Origin: DATFWK01 sp035259345
Lineage (GTDB): Bacteria > Actinomycetota > Thermoleophilia > Miltoncostaeales > Miltoncostaeaceae
DNA: 23,953 nt
Assembly (NCBI GenBank): GCA_035259345.1
Contig: DATFWK010000078.1
Span: 1 to 23,953, forward strand
Direction: 5' to 3'
In this document: positions 8,024 to 18,127 of the stretch, piece after piece
Layout: every line of letters starts with the position of its first letter
How positions within the stretch are numbered: the first letter of the stretch is position 1
Notes under the pieces: generated by a model
What the model was told of the DNA's origin: nothing
Seen by the model: the letters and a program-made list of their open reading frames with translations, nothing else
Database searches by the model: none
Position numbers and translations under genes: made by a program

Positions 8024-8054
8024 GGCGTCACGCAGCGGGCTCGCGGAGCGCCCC

Positions 8055-8960
8055 GTGAGCCCAGTCCGCTGGGATCCCTACACCGGCGACCCGGTGCTGA
8101 TCGCGCCGGAGCGGGCCGCCCGCCCTCACGACGCCCAGCTCGTCGAGGAGCCGGACATGTGCCCGTTCTGCCCGGGCTCCGAGGACCAGACGCCGCCCGA
8201 GGTGCTCGCCGTGCGGGCGGCCGGCGGCCGTCCCGACGGGCCCGGCTGGCTGGTCCGCGCATTCCCGAACAAGTTCCCGGCGCTCGCCCCCGAGGAGGGG
8301 ATCCACGAGGTCATCGTCAACACGCCGCGCCACGTCCGCTCGCTTGCGGATCTCACCGACCATGAGGCGGAGCTGGCCGCCGCCGCCTGGAACGAGCGCC
8401 TCGAGGCGGCAGCCGCCGACCCACGGGGCCTCTGGCCGTTCTGGTTCCTGAACCAGGGGGCCGCCGCGGGGGCCTCCCTCCAGCACAGCCACGCCCAGCT
8501 CGTCGGGCTGCCGTTCGCACCGCCGCGGCTCGTGGCGCAGCAGCGCGCCTTCGACCGGGCCCCCAGCTGCCTCGTCTGCGACGAGCTCGAGGACATGGGC
8601 GACCGCGCCGTGGACGAGGCAGGCGACCTGGTCGCCTGGTGCCCGGAGGTGCCGCCGCTCTCGGGCGCTATCCGCGTCGCCCCGAGCGAGCACGTCCCCG
8701 ACTGGGCGGCCGGCGTCGACCCCGGGCTGCTGGGACGGACCCTCCGGGACCTCTGCGGCCGCATCCAGCGTGCGTTCGGCACCGACGCCATCAACCTCTG
8801 GCTGCTGCAGCGCGGCCCCGGTGGCGGCGACTCGTTCCACTGGCACGTGGACGGGGTCCCTCGTCTCGGCACCCTGGCGGGGCTCGAGCTGGGGAGTGGC
8901 GTCATCGCCGCCGCGTACCGCCCGGAGGCAGTCGCCGAGCGGCTCCGCGCCGCCGCCTGA
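8055..8960 (+). CDS. Galactose-1-phosphate uridylyltransferase-like nucleotidyltransferase (HIT superfamily)
   Basis: This 301-residue protein matches the GalT branch of the HIT superfamily. It has the N-terminal RWDPYTGDPVLIAPERAARP, a zinc-type CPFCPGSEDQTPPEV (Cys36/39), FPNKFPAL, EVIVNTPRH, and LQHSHAQLVGLP, where His146 of the His-x-His-x-Gln triad is the expected nucleotidylated residue. A second HIT half ends with SFHWHVDGVPRL. GalT enzymes transfer UMP between UDP-glucose and galactose-1-phosphate; related enzymes use other sugar phosphates or ADP. No other galactose-pathway gene is nearby, so the true substrate is open. The GTG at 8055 gives the conserved N-terminus. It lies 31 nt downstream of ku. 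Confidence 0.85.
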   Translation: MSPVRWDPYTGDPVLIAPERAARPHDAQLVEEPDMCPFCPGSEDQTPPEVLAVRAAGGRPDGPGWLVRAFPNKFPALAPEEGIHEVIVNTPRHVRSLADLTDHEAELAAAAWNERLEAAAADPRGLWPFWFLNQGAAAGASLQHSHAQLVGLPFAPPRLVAQQRAFDRAPSCLVCDELEDMGDRAVDEAGDLVAWCPEVPPLSGAIRVAPSEHVPDWAAGVDPGLLGRTLRDLCGRIQRAFGTDAINLWLLQRGPGGGDSFHWHVDGVPRLGTLAGLELGSGVIAAAYRPEAVAERLRAAA

Positions 8961-8965
8961 GGCGC

Positions 8966-8992
8966 CTCGGCATTTCCTTCGGCACCGCCGAG
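8966..8992 (+). other. Short inverted repeat between galT-like gene and the next gene
   Basis: CTCGGC at 8966-8971 pairs with GCCGAG at 8987-8992 across a 15-nt loop in the 51-nt gap. No T-run follows, so it is not a standard intrinsic terminator. It may slow transcription, protect the upstream mRNA, or do nothing. Confidence 0.35.
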
Positions 8993-9011
8993 ATGTGATG
9001 ATGCGCGCCCC

Positions 9012-9979
9012 ATGAACCACCCCCAGGATGCCCGCGCGGCGCGCGCGCGCCGCCGCCGCCGGGCCGTGATGCGCCGGCGCATGATCGCCGTCGGGGTGAT
9101 CGCCGGCATCGGGATCGTGATCGTGATCGGCGCGACCACGCGGCTGGGCCACGGCGGCGACCGGGCGAGCGCGACCCAGGCATCGTCGGCGCCCGAGCTG
9201 CCGCGCGGCGGCACGCGGATCTTCCCGCGCTACCGGGTCGTGGCCTTCTACGGGGCCCCGCAGGACGCGGCGCTCGGGACGCTCGGCATCGGCACGCCCA
9301 CGGAGGCCGCCGCGCGGCTGGCCGAGCAGGCCTCCGACTACGACTCCCTGCGGCGGCCGGTGCTGCCGGCGTTCGAGCTCCTGGCCAGCATCGCGACCTT
9401 CTCGCCCGGCCCCGACGGGACCTATCGCACCCGCCAGGCGGACGACGTGATCCGCCGCTACCTGGAGTCGGCGCGCCAGGCGGGCGCGCTGCTCATCCTT
9501 GACGTCCAGCCCGGCCGCTCCCCGTTCATGGACGAGGTGCGGCGGCTGCGGCCGTTCCTCGAGGAGCCGGACGTGGGGCTCGCCCTGGACCCGGAGTGGA
9601 GCATGGGCACCGGCCAGGTGCCCGGCAAGGTGTTCGGCTCGACCGACGCGGCCACGGTCAACGCCGTCTCCGCCTACCTCGCGGCGATCGTGCGCGAGCG
9701 CAACCTCCCGCAGAAGCTCCTGATCGTGCACCAGTTCCTGCAGGGGATGATCCGGCAGAAGAACCGGCTCGTGAAGCGGCGCGAGCTGGCGCTGGTCGTC
9801 AACGTCGACGGGTTCGGGACCCCGGCGAACAAGGTCTCGAAGTACGACCTGCTGTCGACCGGGCGGCCCCGCTTCCGGAACGGCTTCAAGCTGTTCTACG
9901 ACGAGGACCGGCGCGGCCAGAGCCGCCTGATGACACCGGCCGAGGTGCTCGCCCTGAGCCCCTCGCCGGACGTCATCGT

Positions 9980-9989
<10 letters not shown>
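9012..9989 (+). CDS. Membrane-anchored conserved-looking protein of unknown function
   Basis: This 325-residue protein has an Arg-rich N-terminus (about residues 7-23), one hydrophobic segment (24-43), then a soluble region likely outside the membrane. The Arg-rich start followed by one hydrophobic helix fits an N-in anchor or an uncleaved signal. The soluble part has alternating strands and helices (YRVVAFYGAP, GALLILDVQPG, LALDPEWSMG, KLLIVHQFLQGM, ALVVNVDGFG), suggesting a TIM-barrel-like enzyme, with acidic residues in DVQPG, DPEW and DGFG as possible active-site positions. This fold is inferred from the pattern only. I do not recognise a named family. ATG at 9012 has no clear Shine-Dalgarno sequence. 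Its stop lies inside the end of gyrA on the opposite strand. Confidence 0.75.
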
Positions 9990-12541
<2,552 letters not shown>

Positions 12542-12551
12542 CGCCGGCCTC

Positions 12552-14972
12552 CTAGACGTCCAGGAAGCGCACGGTCTGCGCGTTCTTCTCGATGAACTCC
12601 CGGCGCGGCTCGACCTGGTCGCCCATCAGCACTGAGAAGAGCTCGTCGGCGACGGCCGCGTCCTCCATCGTCACCCGCTGGAGGATGCGCCGGTCCGGGT
12701 CCATCGTGGTCTCCCAGAGCTGCTCGGAGTTCATCTCGCCGAGGCCCTTGAAGCGGGAGAGCTGGACGCCCTCGCGGCAGAGGTCGAGCACCGACGACTT
12801 GAGGGCGCCGTAGCTCGCGGCCTCGCGCATCTTCGCACCGCGTCGCAGCGTGAACGGCGGCTCCCCGACGATCTCGCGCAGCTGCTCCCGGGCCGCGCGC
12901 AGCCGGATGAGCTCACGCGACTGGAACACCGAGAGCGGGATGACCGCCGTCTGCGCCTCGCCCGTGCGGCCGTGGACGGAGCGCGCGACGACCGTCTGCG
13001 ACTCCGCGTCGACCCGCTCGGCCGTGATGGTGACCCTCGGCGAGGTGGCGCCGGCGACGCTCGCGGCCAGCGACTGGAGGTCGGTGCCGTCGGCCTCCAC
13101 GAGCCCGTTCGCGGTCAGGAAGTCGACCAGCGACGCGCCGTACTGGCCGCGCAGGGCAGCGGCCCAGCCGTCGTGCTCGCGCAGGGCCCGCATATACCGC
13201 AGGAAGCGGGTCTTGGTGAGCTGGTTGCCGTTCCCCGACGCCGCATGGAACTGGATGTCGCCCAGGTTGCGCTCCAGGAGCCAGTCCTCGAGGTCGTGCT
13301 CCTTCTCGATGTACTGCTCCTGGTTGCCCTGCTTGACCTTGTAGAGCGGCGGGCAGGCGATGTACACGTAGCCGGCGTCGATGAGCGCCGGCATGTGCCG
13401 GAACAGGAACGTCAGGATGAGCGTGCGGATGTGCGCGCCGTCCACGTCCGCGTCGGTCATCAGGACCAGCTTGTGGTACCGGGCCTTCTCGAGCTCGAAC
13501 TCCTCCCCGATGCCCGTGCCCATCGCGCTGATCATCGCCTGGACCTCGGTGTTCGACAGCACCTTGTCGAAGCGGGCCTTCTCGACGTTCAGGATCTTCC
13601 CGCGCAGCGGGAGGATGGCCTGGTAGCTCGCCTGGCGCGCCCGCACGGCGGAGCCGCCGGCCGAGTCGCCCTCGACCAGGAAGAGCTCGGTGTTCTCCGG
13701 GTCGCGGTCCGAGCAGTCGTGGAGCTTGCCGGGAAGGTTCGTGTCGAGCACGCCCTTGCGCCGGGCCAGGTCCCGCGCCTTGCGCGCGGCGAGGCGCGCC
13801 TGGGCGGCGGAGACCGCCTTCTGGCAGATCGCCCGTGCCTCGGTCGGGTGCTCCTCCAGGTAGTCGCGCAGCTTCTCGTTGACGACCCGCACGACGAAGC
13901 CCTGGATCTCGGAGTTGCCGAGCTTGGTCTTCGTCTGGCCCTCGAACTGCGGCTCGCGCAGCTTCACGGAGACGATGGCGGTGAGCCCCTCGCGGGTGTC
14001 CGTGCCCTCGAGGTTGTCGTCGCGTTCCTTGAGGATGCCCTTCTCGCGCGCGTAGGTGTTCAGCGTGCCGGTGAGGGCCGTGCGGAAGCCCGAGAGGTGC
14101 GTGCCGCCCTCGTGGGTGTTGATGTTGTTCGCGTAGCTGTGGACGGCCTCGGTGTAGCCGCCGGTCCACTGCATCGCGATCTCGAGCATCCCCTCCTCGC
14201 CCTCGGCGTCGAAGAAGATGACGTCCTTCTGGATCGGCTCGCGGCCCTCGTTGAGGAACTTCACGAAGTCGACGACGCCGCCGTCGTAGCGGTAGCGCAC
14301 CTCCTGGCGGCCGCTGCGCTCGTCGACGAGGACGATCTCGAGGCCCCGGGTGAGGAACGCCGTGTCGCGGAAACGCTGGGCCAGCGTGTCGAAGTCGAAC
14401 TCGGGGTCCTCGAAGATGTCCTCGTCCGGCTTGAACGTGATGGTCGTGCCGGTCCGGTCCGTCGGCTCGGCGCGCTCGATCTCGCCGACCGGCTCGCCGC
14501 CGTCCGCGTACCGCTGGCGCCAGACGTAGCCCTCGCGGCTGACGTCGGCGACCAGCGAGGACGAGAGCGCGTTCACGACGCTGACGCCGACCCCGTGCAG
14601 CCCGCCCGAGACCTTGTACCCCTCCCCGCCGAACTTGCCGCCGGCGTGGAGCACCGTGAGCACCACCTCGAGCGCGCTCTTGCCGCCCTGGTCGGCCATC
14701 TGGGACACCGGGATGCCGCGGCCGTCGTCGGCCACCGTGCACGAACCGTCCGGGTGCAGGGTGACCTCGATGCGCGTGGCGTAGCCCGCCATCGCCTCGT
14801 CGACGCTGTTGTCGACCACCTCGTAGACCAGGTGGTGCAGGCCGCGCGCGCCGGTGGACCCGATGTACATCCCGGGTCGCCGCCGAACCGCCTCGAGGCC
14901 TTCGAGGACGGTGATGTCCTCCGCGTCGTAGCGAGTGGGGGAGTTGAGCGTCTCGGACGTCCGGTCGGTCAA
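12552..14972 (-). CDS. gyrB: DNA gyrase subunit B, long form with insert
   Basis: GyrB supplies the ATPase and TOPRIM domains of gyrase. Visible motifs: LEAVRRRPGMYIGSTG, the GHKL ATP-site EVVDNSVDEA and ADDGRGIPV, LHAGGKFGG, HGVGVSVVNALS, TOPRIM EGDSAGGSA (434-442) and MTDADVDGAHIRTL with the metal-binding Asp residues at 507, 509 and 511. RFKGLGEMNSEQLWETTMDP follows late in the protein. At 806 residues it has about 170 extra residues between PLYKVK (about 542-547) and the RFKGLGEMN block (about 740), placed like the E. coli insert. TTG at 14972 is the only start between the DUF721 stop (same frame) and the conserved region. It lies 33 nt after DUF721 and 10 nt before gyrA. Confidence 0.97.
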   Translation of the reverse strand: MTDRTSETLNSPTRYDAEDITVLEGLEAVRRRPGMYIGSTGARGLHHLVYEVVDNSVDEAMAGYATRIEVTLHPDGSCTVADDGRGIPVSQMADQGGKSALEVVLTVLHAGGKFGGEGYKVSGGLHGVGVSVVNALSSSLVADVSREGYVWRQRYADGGEPVGEIERAEPTDRTGTTITFKPDEDIFEDPEFDFDTLAQRFRDTAFLTRGLEIVLVDERSGRQEVRYRYDGGVVDFVKFLNEGREPIQKDVIFFDAEGEEGMLEIAMQWTGGYTEAVHSYANNINTHEGGTHLSGFRTALTGTLNTYAREKGILKERDDNLEGTDTREGLTAIVSVKLREPQFEGQTKTKLGNSEIQGFVVRVVNEKLRDYLEEHPTEARAICQKAVSAAQARLAARKARDLARRKGVLDTNLPGKLHDCSDRDPENTELFLVEGDSAGGSAVRARQASYQAILPLRGKILNVEKARFDKVLSNTEVQAMISAMGTGIGEEFELEKARYHKLVLMTDADVDGAHIRTLILTFLFRHMPALIDAGYVYIACPPLYKVKQGNQEQYIEKEHDLEDWLLERNLGDIQFHAASGNGNQLTKTRFLRYMRALREHDGWAAALRGQYGASLVDFLTANGLVEADGTDLQSLAASVAGATSPRVTITAERVDAESQTVVARSVHGRTGEAQTAVIPLSVFQSRELIRLRAAREQLREIVGEPPFTLRRGAKMREAASYGALKSSVLDLCREGVQLSRFKGLGEMNSEQLWETTMDPDRRILQRVTMEDAAVADELFSVLMGDQVEPRREFIEKNAQTVRFLDV

Positions 14973-15005
14973 GGGCTGCGGAGTTCTCCCATGACGGAAA
15001 GTGTA

Positions 15006-15539
15006 TCAACCGGAACGGTCGGCACGCCCCGTTTTCTTCCCTCTTTGCAGGGATTTCGCTCGCTGGCGCGCAACCGCCATCGTGCCGGCCGCCGCCCGCG
15101 CGAGCAGCGCCCGAAGCTCGGGGTCGGACACGCCCTCGACGGCCGCCTGAGCGCTCGCGCGCTCGTCCGGCGTGGGGCGCGCCGGCGACCGCGCGGCGGC
15201 CACCTCGGCGGGCAGCGCGTGGTCGCCCACGACGAAGCGGATGCCGCTCACCGGCACGTCGGGGACCCGCGCGGCCAGGCGCGCCTGGATGGCGTCCCGC
15301 GCGGCGTTCAGCTCCTGGGCCCACACCGCGCTCTCGCAGGCCACGGTCAGGACCCCGGCGCGGCTCTGGCGGACCGGGATCGACCGCCGCGCCCCCTGGG
15401 CGCCGGCGGCCTGCGGCCAGGCGGCGCGCAGAGCCGCCATGTCGCCCGCCGCGGAGGGGCCGGCCCGGCGCCAGCGGGCGAGGGCGAGCTCGACCGGGAT
15501 CGGGTCCCTCCGACGGCGGCGGCGGCGCTCAGGCGGCAA
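15006..15539 (-). CDS. DUF721 (DciA-like) protein
   Basis: This 177-residue basic protein lies between recF and gyrB, the standard actinobacterial place for DUF721. The central region, W-x-x-A-G with RRSIPVRQSRAGVLTVACESAVWAQELNA, matches the KH-like DUF721/DciA core. DciA proteins help load or operate the replicative helicase DnaB in bacteria lacking DnaC. The N-terminus is Arg-rich and the C-terminus (QRAKSLQRGKKTGRADRSG) is basic and probably disordered. TTG at 15539 is chosen because a strong AGGGAGG sits about 8 nt upstream and the next ATG is too far inside. The start overlaps the end of recF by 11 nt. Sequence identity to characterised DciA is not obvious by eye, so that role is inferred. 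Confidence 0.85.
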   Translation of the reverse strand: MPPERRRRRRRDPIPVELALARWRRAGPSAAGDMAALRAAWPQAAGAQGARRSIPVRQSRAGVLTVACESAVWAQELNAARDAIQARLAARVPDVPVSGIRFVVGDHALPAEVAAARSPARPTPDERASAQAAVEGVSDPELRALLARAAAGTMAVARQRAKSLQRGKKTGRADRSG

Positions 15540-16704
15540 GCTCGCCTCCCTTGACGCGCAGGTGGAGCGCGGCCCCCGAGGCTGCGGCGAGGGCGGCGGC
15601 GTCCGGGTCCGCGCTCGTCACGAGCGTCTGGCCGCCGCCCGCCAGCGCGTCCAGCAGGGCCCGCCGCCGCCCGGGGTCGAGCTCGGAGAGGACGTCGTCC
15701 AGCAGGAGGATCGGGGCGGCCGCTCGCTCGGCGAGATGGTCGCGGCACGCCAGGAGCAGTGCCAGCACCGCCGTCCGCTGCTCGCCCTGGCTGCCCATGC
15801 GCCGGAGGTCCAGCCCGTCCTCCGCGCCGATCCAGACGTCGTCGCGGTGCGGCCCGGCGAGCGTCTGCGCGGCGCCCAGGTCGCGCTCCCGTCCCGTGGC
15901 CAGAGAGGCGGCGAGCGCTGCGTGCACCTCGCCGTCGGCGACCTGCGCGAGATCGGACGGCGAGGGCTCGAGCGCCACGTCGCCGCCGGGGCCGCCGCCG
16001 AGCGCCTCGAGCCAGGCGCAGAAGCGCGGAGCGATCGCCCCCACGGCGGCGCGGCGCGCCAGCACGACCGCCGCGCCGAGCTCTGCGACGCGCGCGTCCC
16101 AGGGCGGCAGCCCCGCGGTGCCAGTCAGCCCGGCGCGGATGCGGCGCAGGAGCGCGTTCCGCTGGGCGAGCGCGGCCGTGTAGCCGGCGAGGGCCTCCGC
16201 CCCCTCGTCGGCCACCGCCTCGACCAGCCGGTCCACGACGCGGCGGCGGGCGGCGGGCGGCCCCTTCACCGAGCGCAGCTCCTCAGGCAGGAAGACAAGC
16301 ACGGCGCCGTGGACCCGCCAGGCGGCGAGCGCGCGCACGGCCTGGCCGTCGACGCGAAGGCGCCGGCCGAGCCCTGCCTGGACCCCGATCTCGCGCAGGG
16401 ACGGGCCGTCCGGGCCCTCGAGCTCGAGCGCGACGCGCAGCGCCTGGGCCCCGCGGCGGACCGCCTCGGACTCTCGCGCCGTCCGCGGCGAGACGCCCAG
16501 CGTGCCGAGCACGATCGCCTCGACCAGCGACGTCTTGCCGGCGCCGTTCGGGCCGCTGACGACGACGAGGCCCTGCGGCAGCTCGATGCGGGCCCGCCGC
16601 CAGGGGCGCAGGTCCGCGACCTCCAGGGAGCGCGCCCACCAGGCCCCGCCGCCGGACGGGCGGCCCGGCGCCGCCGCAAGGCGGGCCTGACCCGTCGCCG
16701 GCAT
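15529..16704 (-). CDS. recF: DNA replication and repair protein RecF
   Basis: RecF is an SMC-like ATPase that helps load RecA at single-strand gaps. This 391-residue version has Walker A GPNGAGKT (51-58), the ABC signature SQGEQRTAVLALLLA (about 305-319), and Walker B PILLLDDVLSELD (about 331-343). The N-terminus carries about 25 extra residues (Ala/Gly/Pro-rich) before the conserved RSLEVADLRPW. The only start in reach is ATG at 16704, two bases after the dnaN stop, so the extension is likely real. The gene order dnaN-recF-DUF721-gyrB with very short gaps indicates one transcript. Confidence 0.95.
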   Translation of the reverse strand: MPATGQARLAAAPGRPSGGGAWWARSLEVADLRPWRRARIELPQGLVVVSGPNGAGKTSLVEAIVLGTLGVSPRTARESEAVRRGAQALRVALELEGPDGPSLREIGVQAGLGRRLRVDGQAVRALAAWRVHGAVLVFLPEELRSVKGPPAARRRVVDRLVEAVADEGAEALAGYTAALAQRNALLRRIRAGLTGTAGLPPWDARVAELGAAVVLARRAAVGAIAPRFCAWLEALGGGPGGDVALEPSPSDLAQVADGEVHAALAASLATGRERDLGAAQTLAGPHRDDVWIGAEDGLDLRRMGSQGEQRTAVLALLLACRDHLAERAAAPILLLDDVLSELDPGRRRALLDALAGGGQTLVTSADPDAAALAAASGAALHLRVKGGELAA

Positions 16705-16706
16705 CC

Positions 16707-17807
16707 CTACACGTTGAGCCGGATGGGCATCAGGAGGTAGCGATAGTCCTCGCCGGCCCCCCTGAGCAGCCCCGGGCGCAGCGGGCTGATGAGCCCGAGG
16801 CGGATCTCGTCGCCGTCCACGCTCTCCGCCCCGTCGCGCAGGAACTCGGCGTTGAAGCCGATCTCGAGCGGCTCGCCGGTGAATGCGACGGGCAGCGACT
16901 CGCGTCCCTCGCCCAGCTGCTCGCTGATCGTCGAGACCGTCACCTGGCCCTGGTCGAATGCCAGCCGGATCGGCGCGCTGCGCTGCGCCAGCACCCCGAT
17001 GCGGGTCAGCACGGCGAGCAGCTCGCCGCGGTCGAAGGCCACCTCGTGCTCGAAGCGGTCCGGGATCAGCTGCCGGAAGTCGGGGAACTGGCCGTCGATG
17101 AGGCGGCTGGTGAGGCGGACGCCGCCGACCCGGAAGAGCGCCTGGGACTCCCCGAGCACACACTCGATGCTCTCCGCCCGCGCGGCGGCGGCCAGCCGCG
17201 CGACCTCGGCGAGGGCCCGCGCCGGCACGATCGCCTCGCGGGGCTCCGGGGGCGCGTCGTCGAGGTCGGTGCGCTTGACCGCCAGCCGGTAGGAGTCGGT
17301 GGCGACCATCGTGAGCCCGTCGCCGTCGATGCGGCAGAGCACGCCGGTCAGTACCGGCCGCGTGTCGTCGCGCGAGGCCGCGCGCACGATGCGCTCCGCC
17401 GTCTGGGCGAAGCGGTCGGCGGGGACCACGAGGCCCGCGCCCTCGTCTGGGGGGAGCTCCGGGAAGTCGGCGGCCTGGAGGCAGTTCAGCGTGAACGCCG
17501 ACTGGCCGCCGGTGAGGCTGACGACGCCCTCGTTCGCGCGGTGCTCGAGCGTGACCGGGCCGTCGGCCATCGTGCGCACGATGTCGGCGGTCAGCCGCGG
17601 GAGCACCACCGCGCCTCCTTCCTCGACCGAGGCCTCGAGCGGCACCCGCAGCGAGAGCTCCATGTCCGTGGCCGCGAGCTCGATCGTCCCCTGCTCCGCG
17701 CCCAGGCGCACCTGTCCCAGCACCGGGATGGTGCTCTTCGAGGAGGCCGCGCGTGCGGCCAGGGCGAGTTTCGTCGCCAGCTCGTCTCTCGGGCTGGTGA
17801 GGCGCAT
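16707..17807 (-). CDS. dnaN: DNA polymerase III beta subunit (sliding clamp)
   Basis: This 366-residue protein is the beta clamp, the ring that tethers polymerase III to DNA. Clear family features are KSTIPVLGQVRLGAEQGTIELAATDMELSLR near the N-terminus, a middle AFTLNCLQAADFPELP, VLTGVLCRIDGDGLTMVATDSYRLAVK, and a C-terminal YLLMPIRLN, the usual ending that forms part of the peptide-binding pocket. Length is normal. ATG at 17807 is the natural start (MRLTSPRDELATKLALAARA). It is separated from dnaA by a 320-nt non-coding gap, so dnaN may have its own promoter there. recF follows after two bases. Confidence 0.97.
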   Translation of the reverse strand: MRLTSPRDELATKLALAARAASSKSTIPVLGQVRLGAEQGTIELAATDMELSLRVPLEASVEEGGAVVLPRLTADIVRTMADGPVTLEHRANEGVVSLTGGQSAFTLNCLQAADFPELPPDEGAGLVVPADRFAQTAERIVRAASRDDTRPVLTGVLCRIDGDGLTMVATDSYRLAVKRTDLDDAPPEPREAIVPARALAEVARLAAAARAESIECVLGESQALFRVGGVRLTSRLIDGQFPDFRQLIPDRFEHEVAFDRGELLAVLTRIGVLAQRSAPIRLAFDQGQVTVSTISEQLGEGRESLPVAFTGEPLEIGFNAEFLRDGAESVDGDEIRLGLISPLRPGLLRGAGEDYRYLLMPIRLNV

Positions 17808-18127
17808 CTGGCGGGACCCTATCCGTTCGACCGGACGGGGGGCGCCGGGCAGGACCGCGCCTGACGGGTTCCAACCATGTTTCAAAGGGGTTTTGATGTG
17901 GTGGTGGCGGTGTGACCTGGGGGCGGCGCGGAGAGCCGAAGAAGTGCCTGCTCGGAGCGGGGATTCGCTCCCGGGCGTGGTGTGCGCCGGCCTGGGATCG
18001 CCGGGGTTCGCGTACACAACCTCCTGGCCGGGCGGGCGGACGGCACTGGGGCCCCGTCCTGGCTCCACATGCCGTCCACCGGCACTCCACGAGGTCCTCG
18101 ACAGGGCCGGCGTCCGGCGGCCCCCGG
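17808..18127. other. dnaA-dnaN intergenic region, possible part of oriC
   Basis: This 320-nt gap has no plausible gene. It contains one stretch poorer in GC around 17868-17898 (tttcaaaggggttttgatg), which could be an unwinding element. Three TCCAC cores lie at 18064, 18075 and 18086, exactly 11 bp apart, and resemble the core of the DnaA box TTATCCACA. The dnaA-dnaN gap is a common oriC site in Actinobacteria and Bacillus. None of the three is a full consensus box, so the assignment is tentative. Confidence 0.45.
18064..18090 (+). repeat. Three TCCAC cores at 11-bp spacing
   Basis: TCCACA, TCCACC and TCCACG begin at 18064, 18075 and 18086, one DNA turn apart and on one face of the helix. This could hold a row of DnaA molecules. 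Each matches only five or six bases of the nine-base DnaA box. Confidence 0.45.

Noticed and set aside
8966..8992. Intrinsic terminator after the GalT-like gene
   Set aside because: The 6-bp stem has a 15-nt loop and no T-run follows, so termination is not supported.
12972..15554. Long plus-strand open frame of 860 codons opposite gyrB, DUF721 and recF
   Set aside because: It is a GC-rich shadow of genes with clear motifs on the minus strand; its translation is rich in Arg, Ala, Val and Asp with no family pattern.
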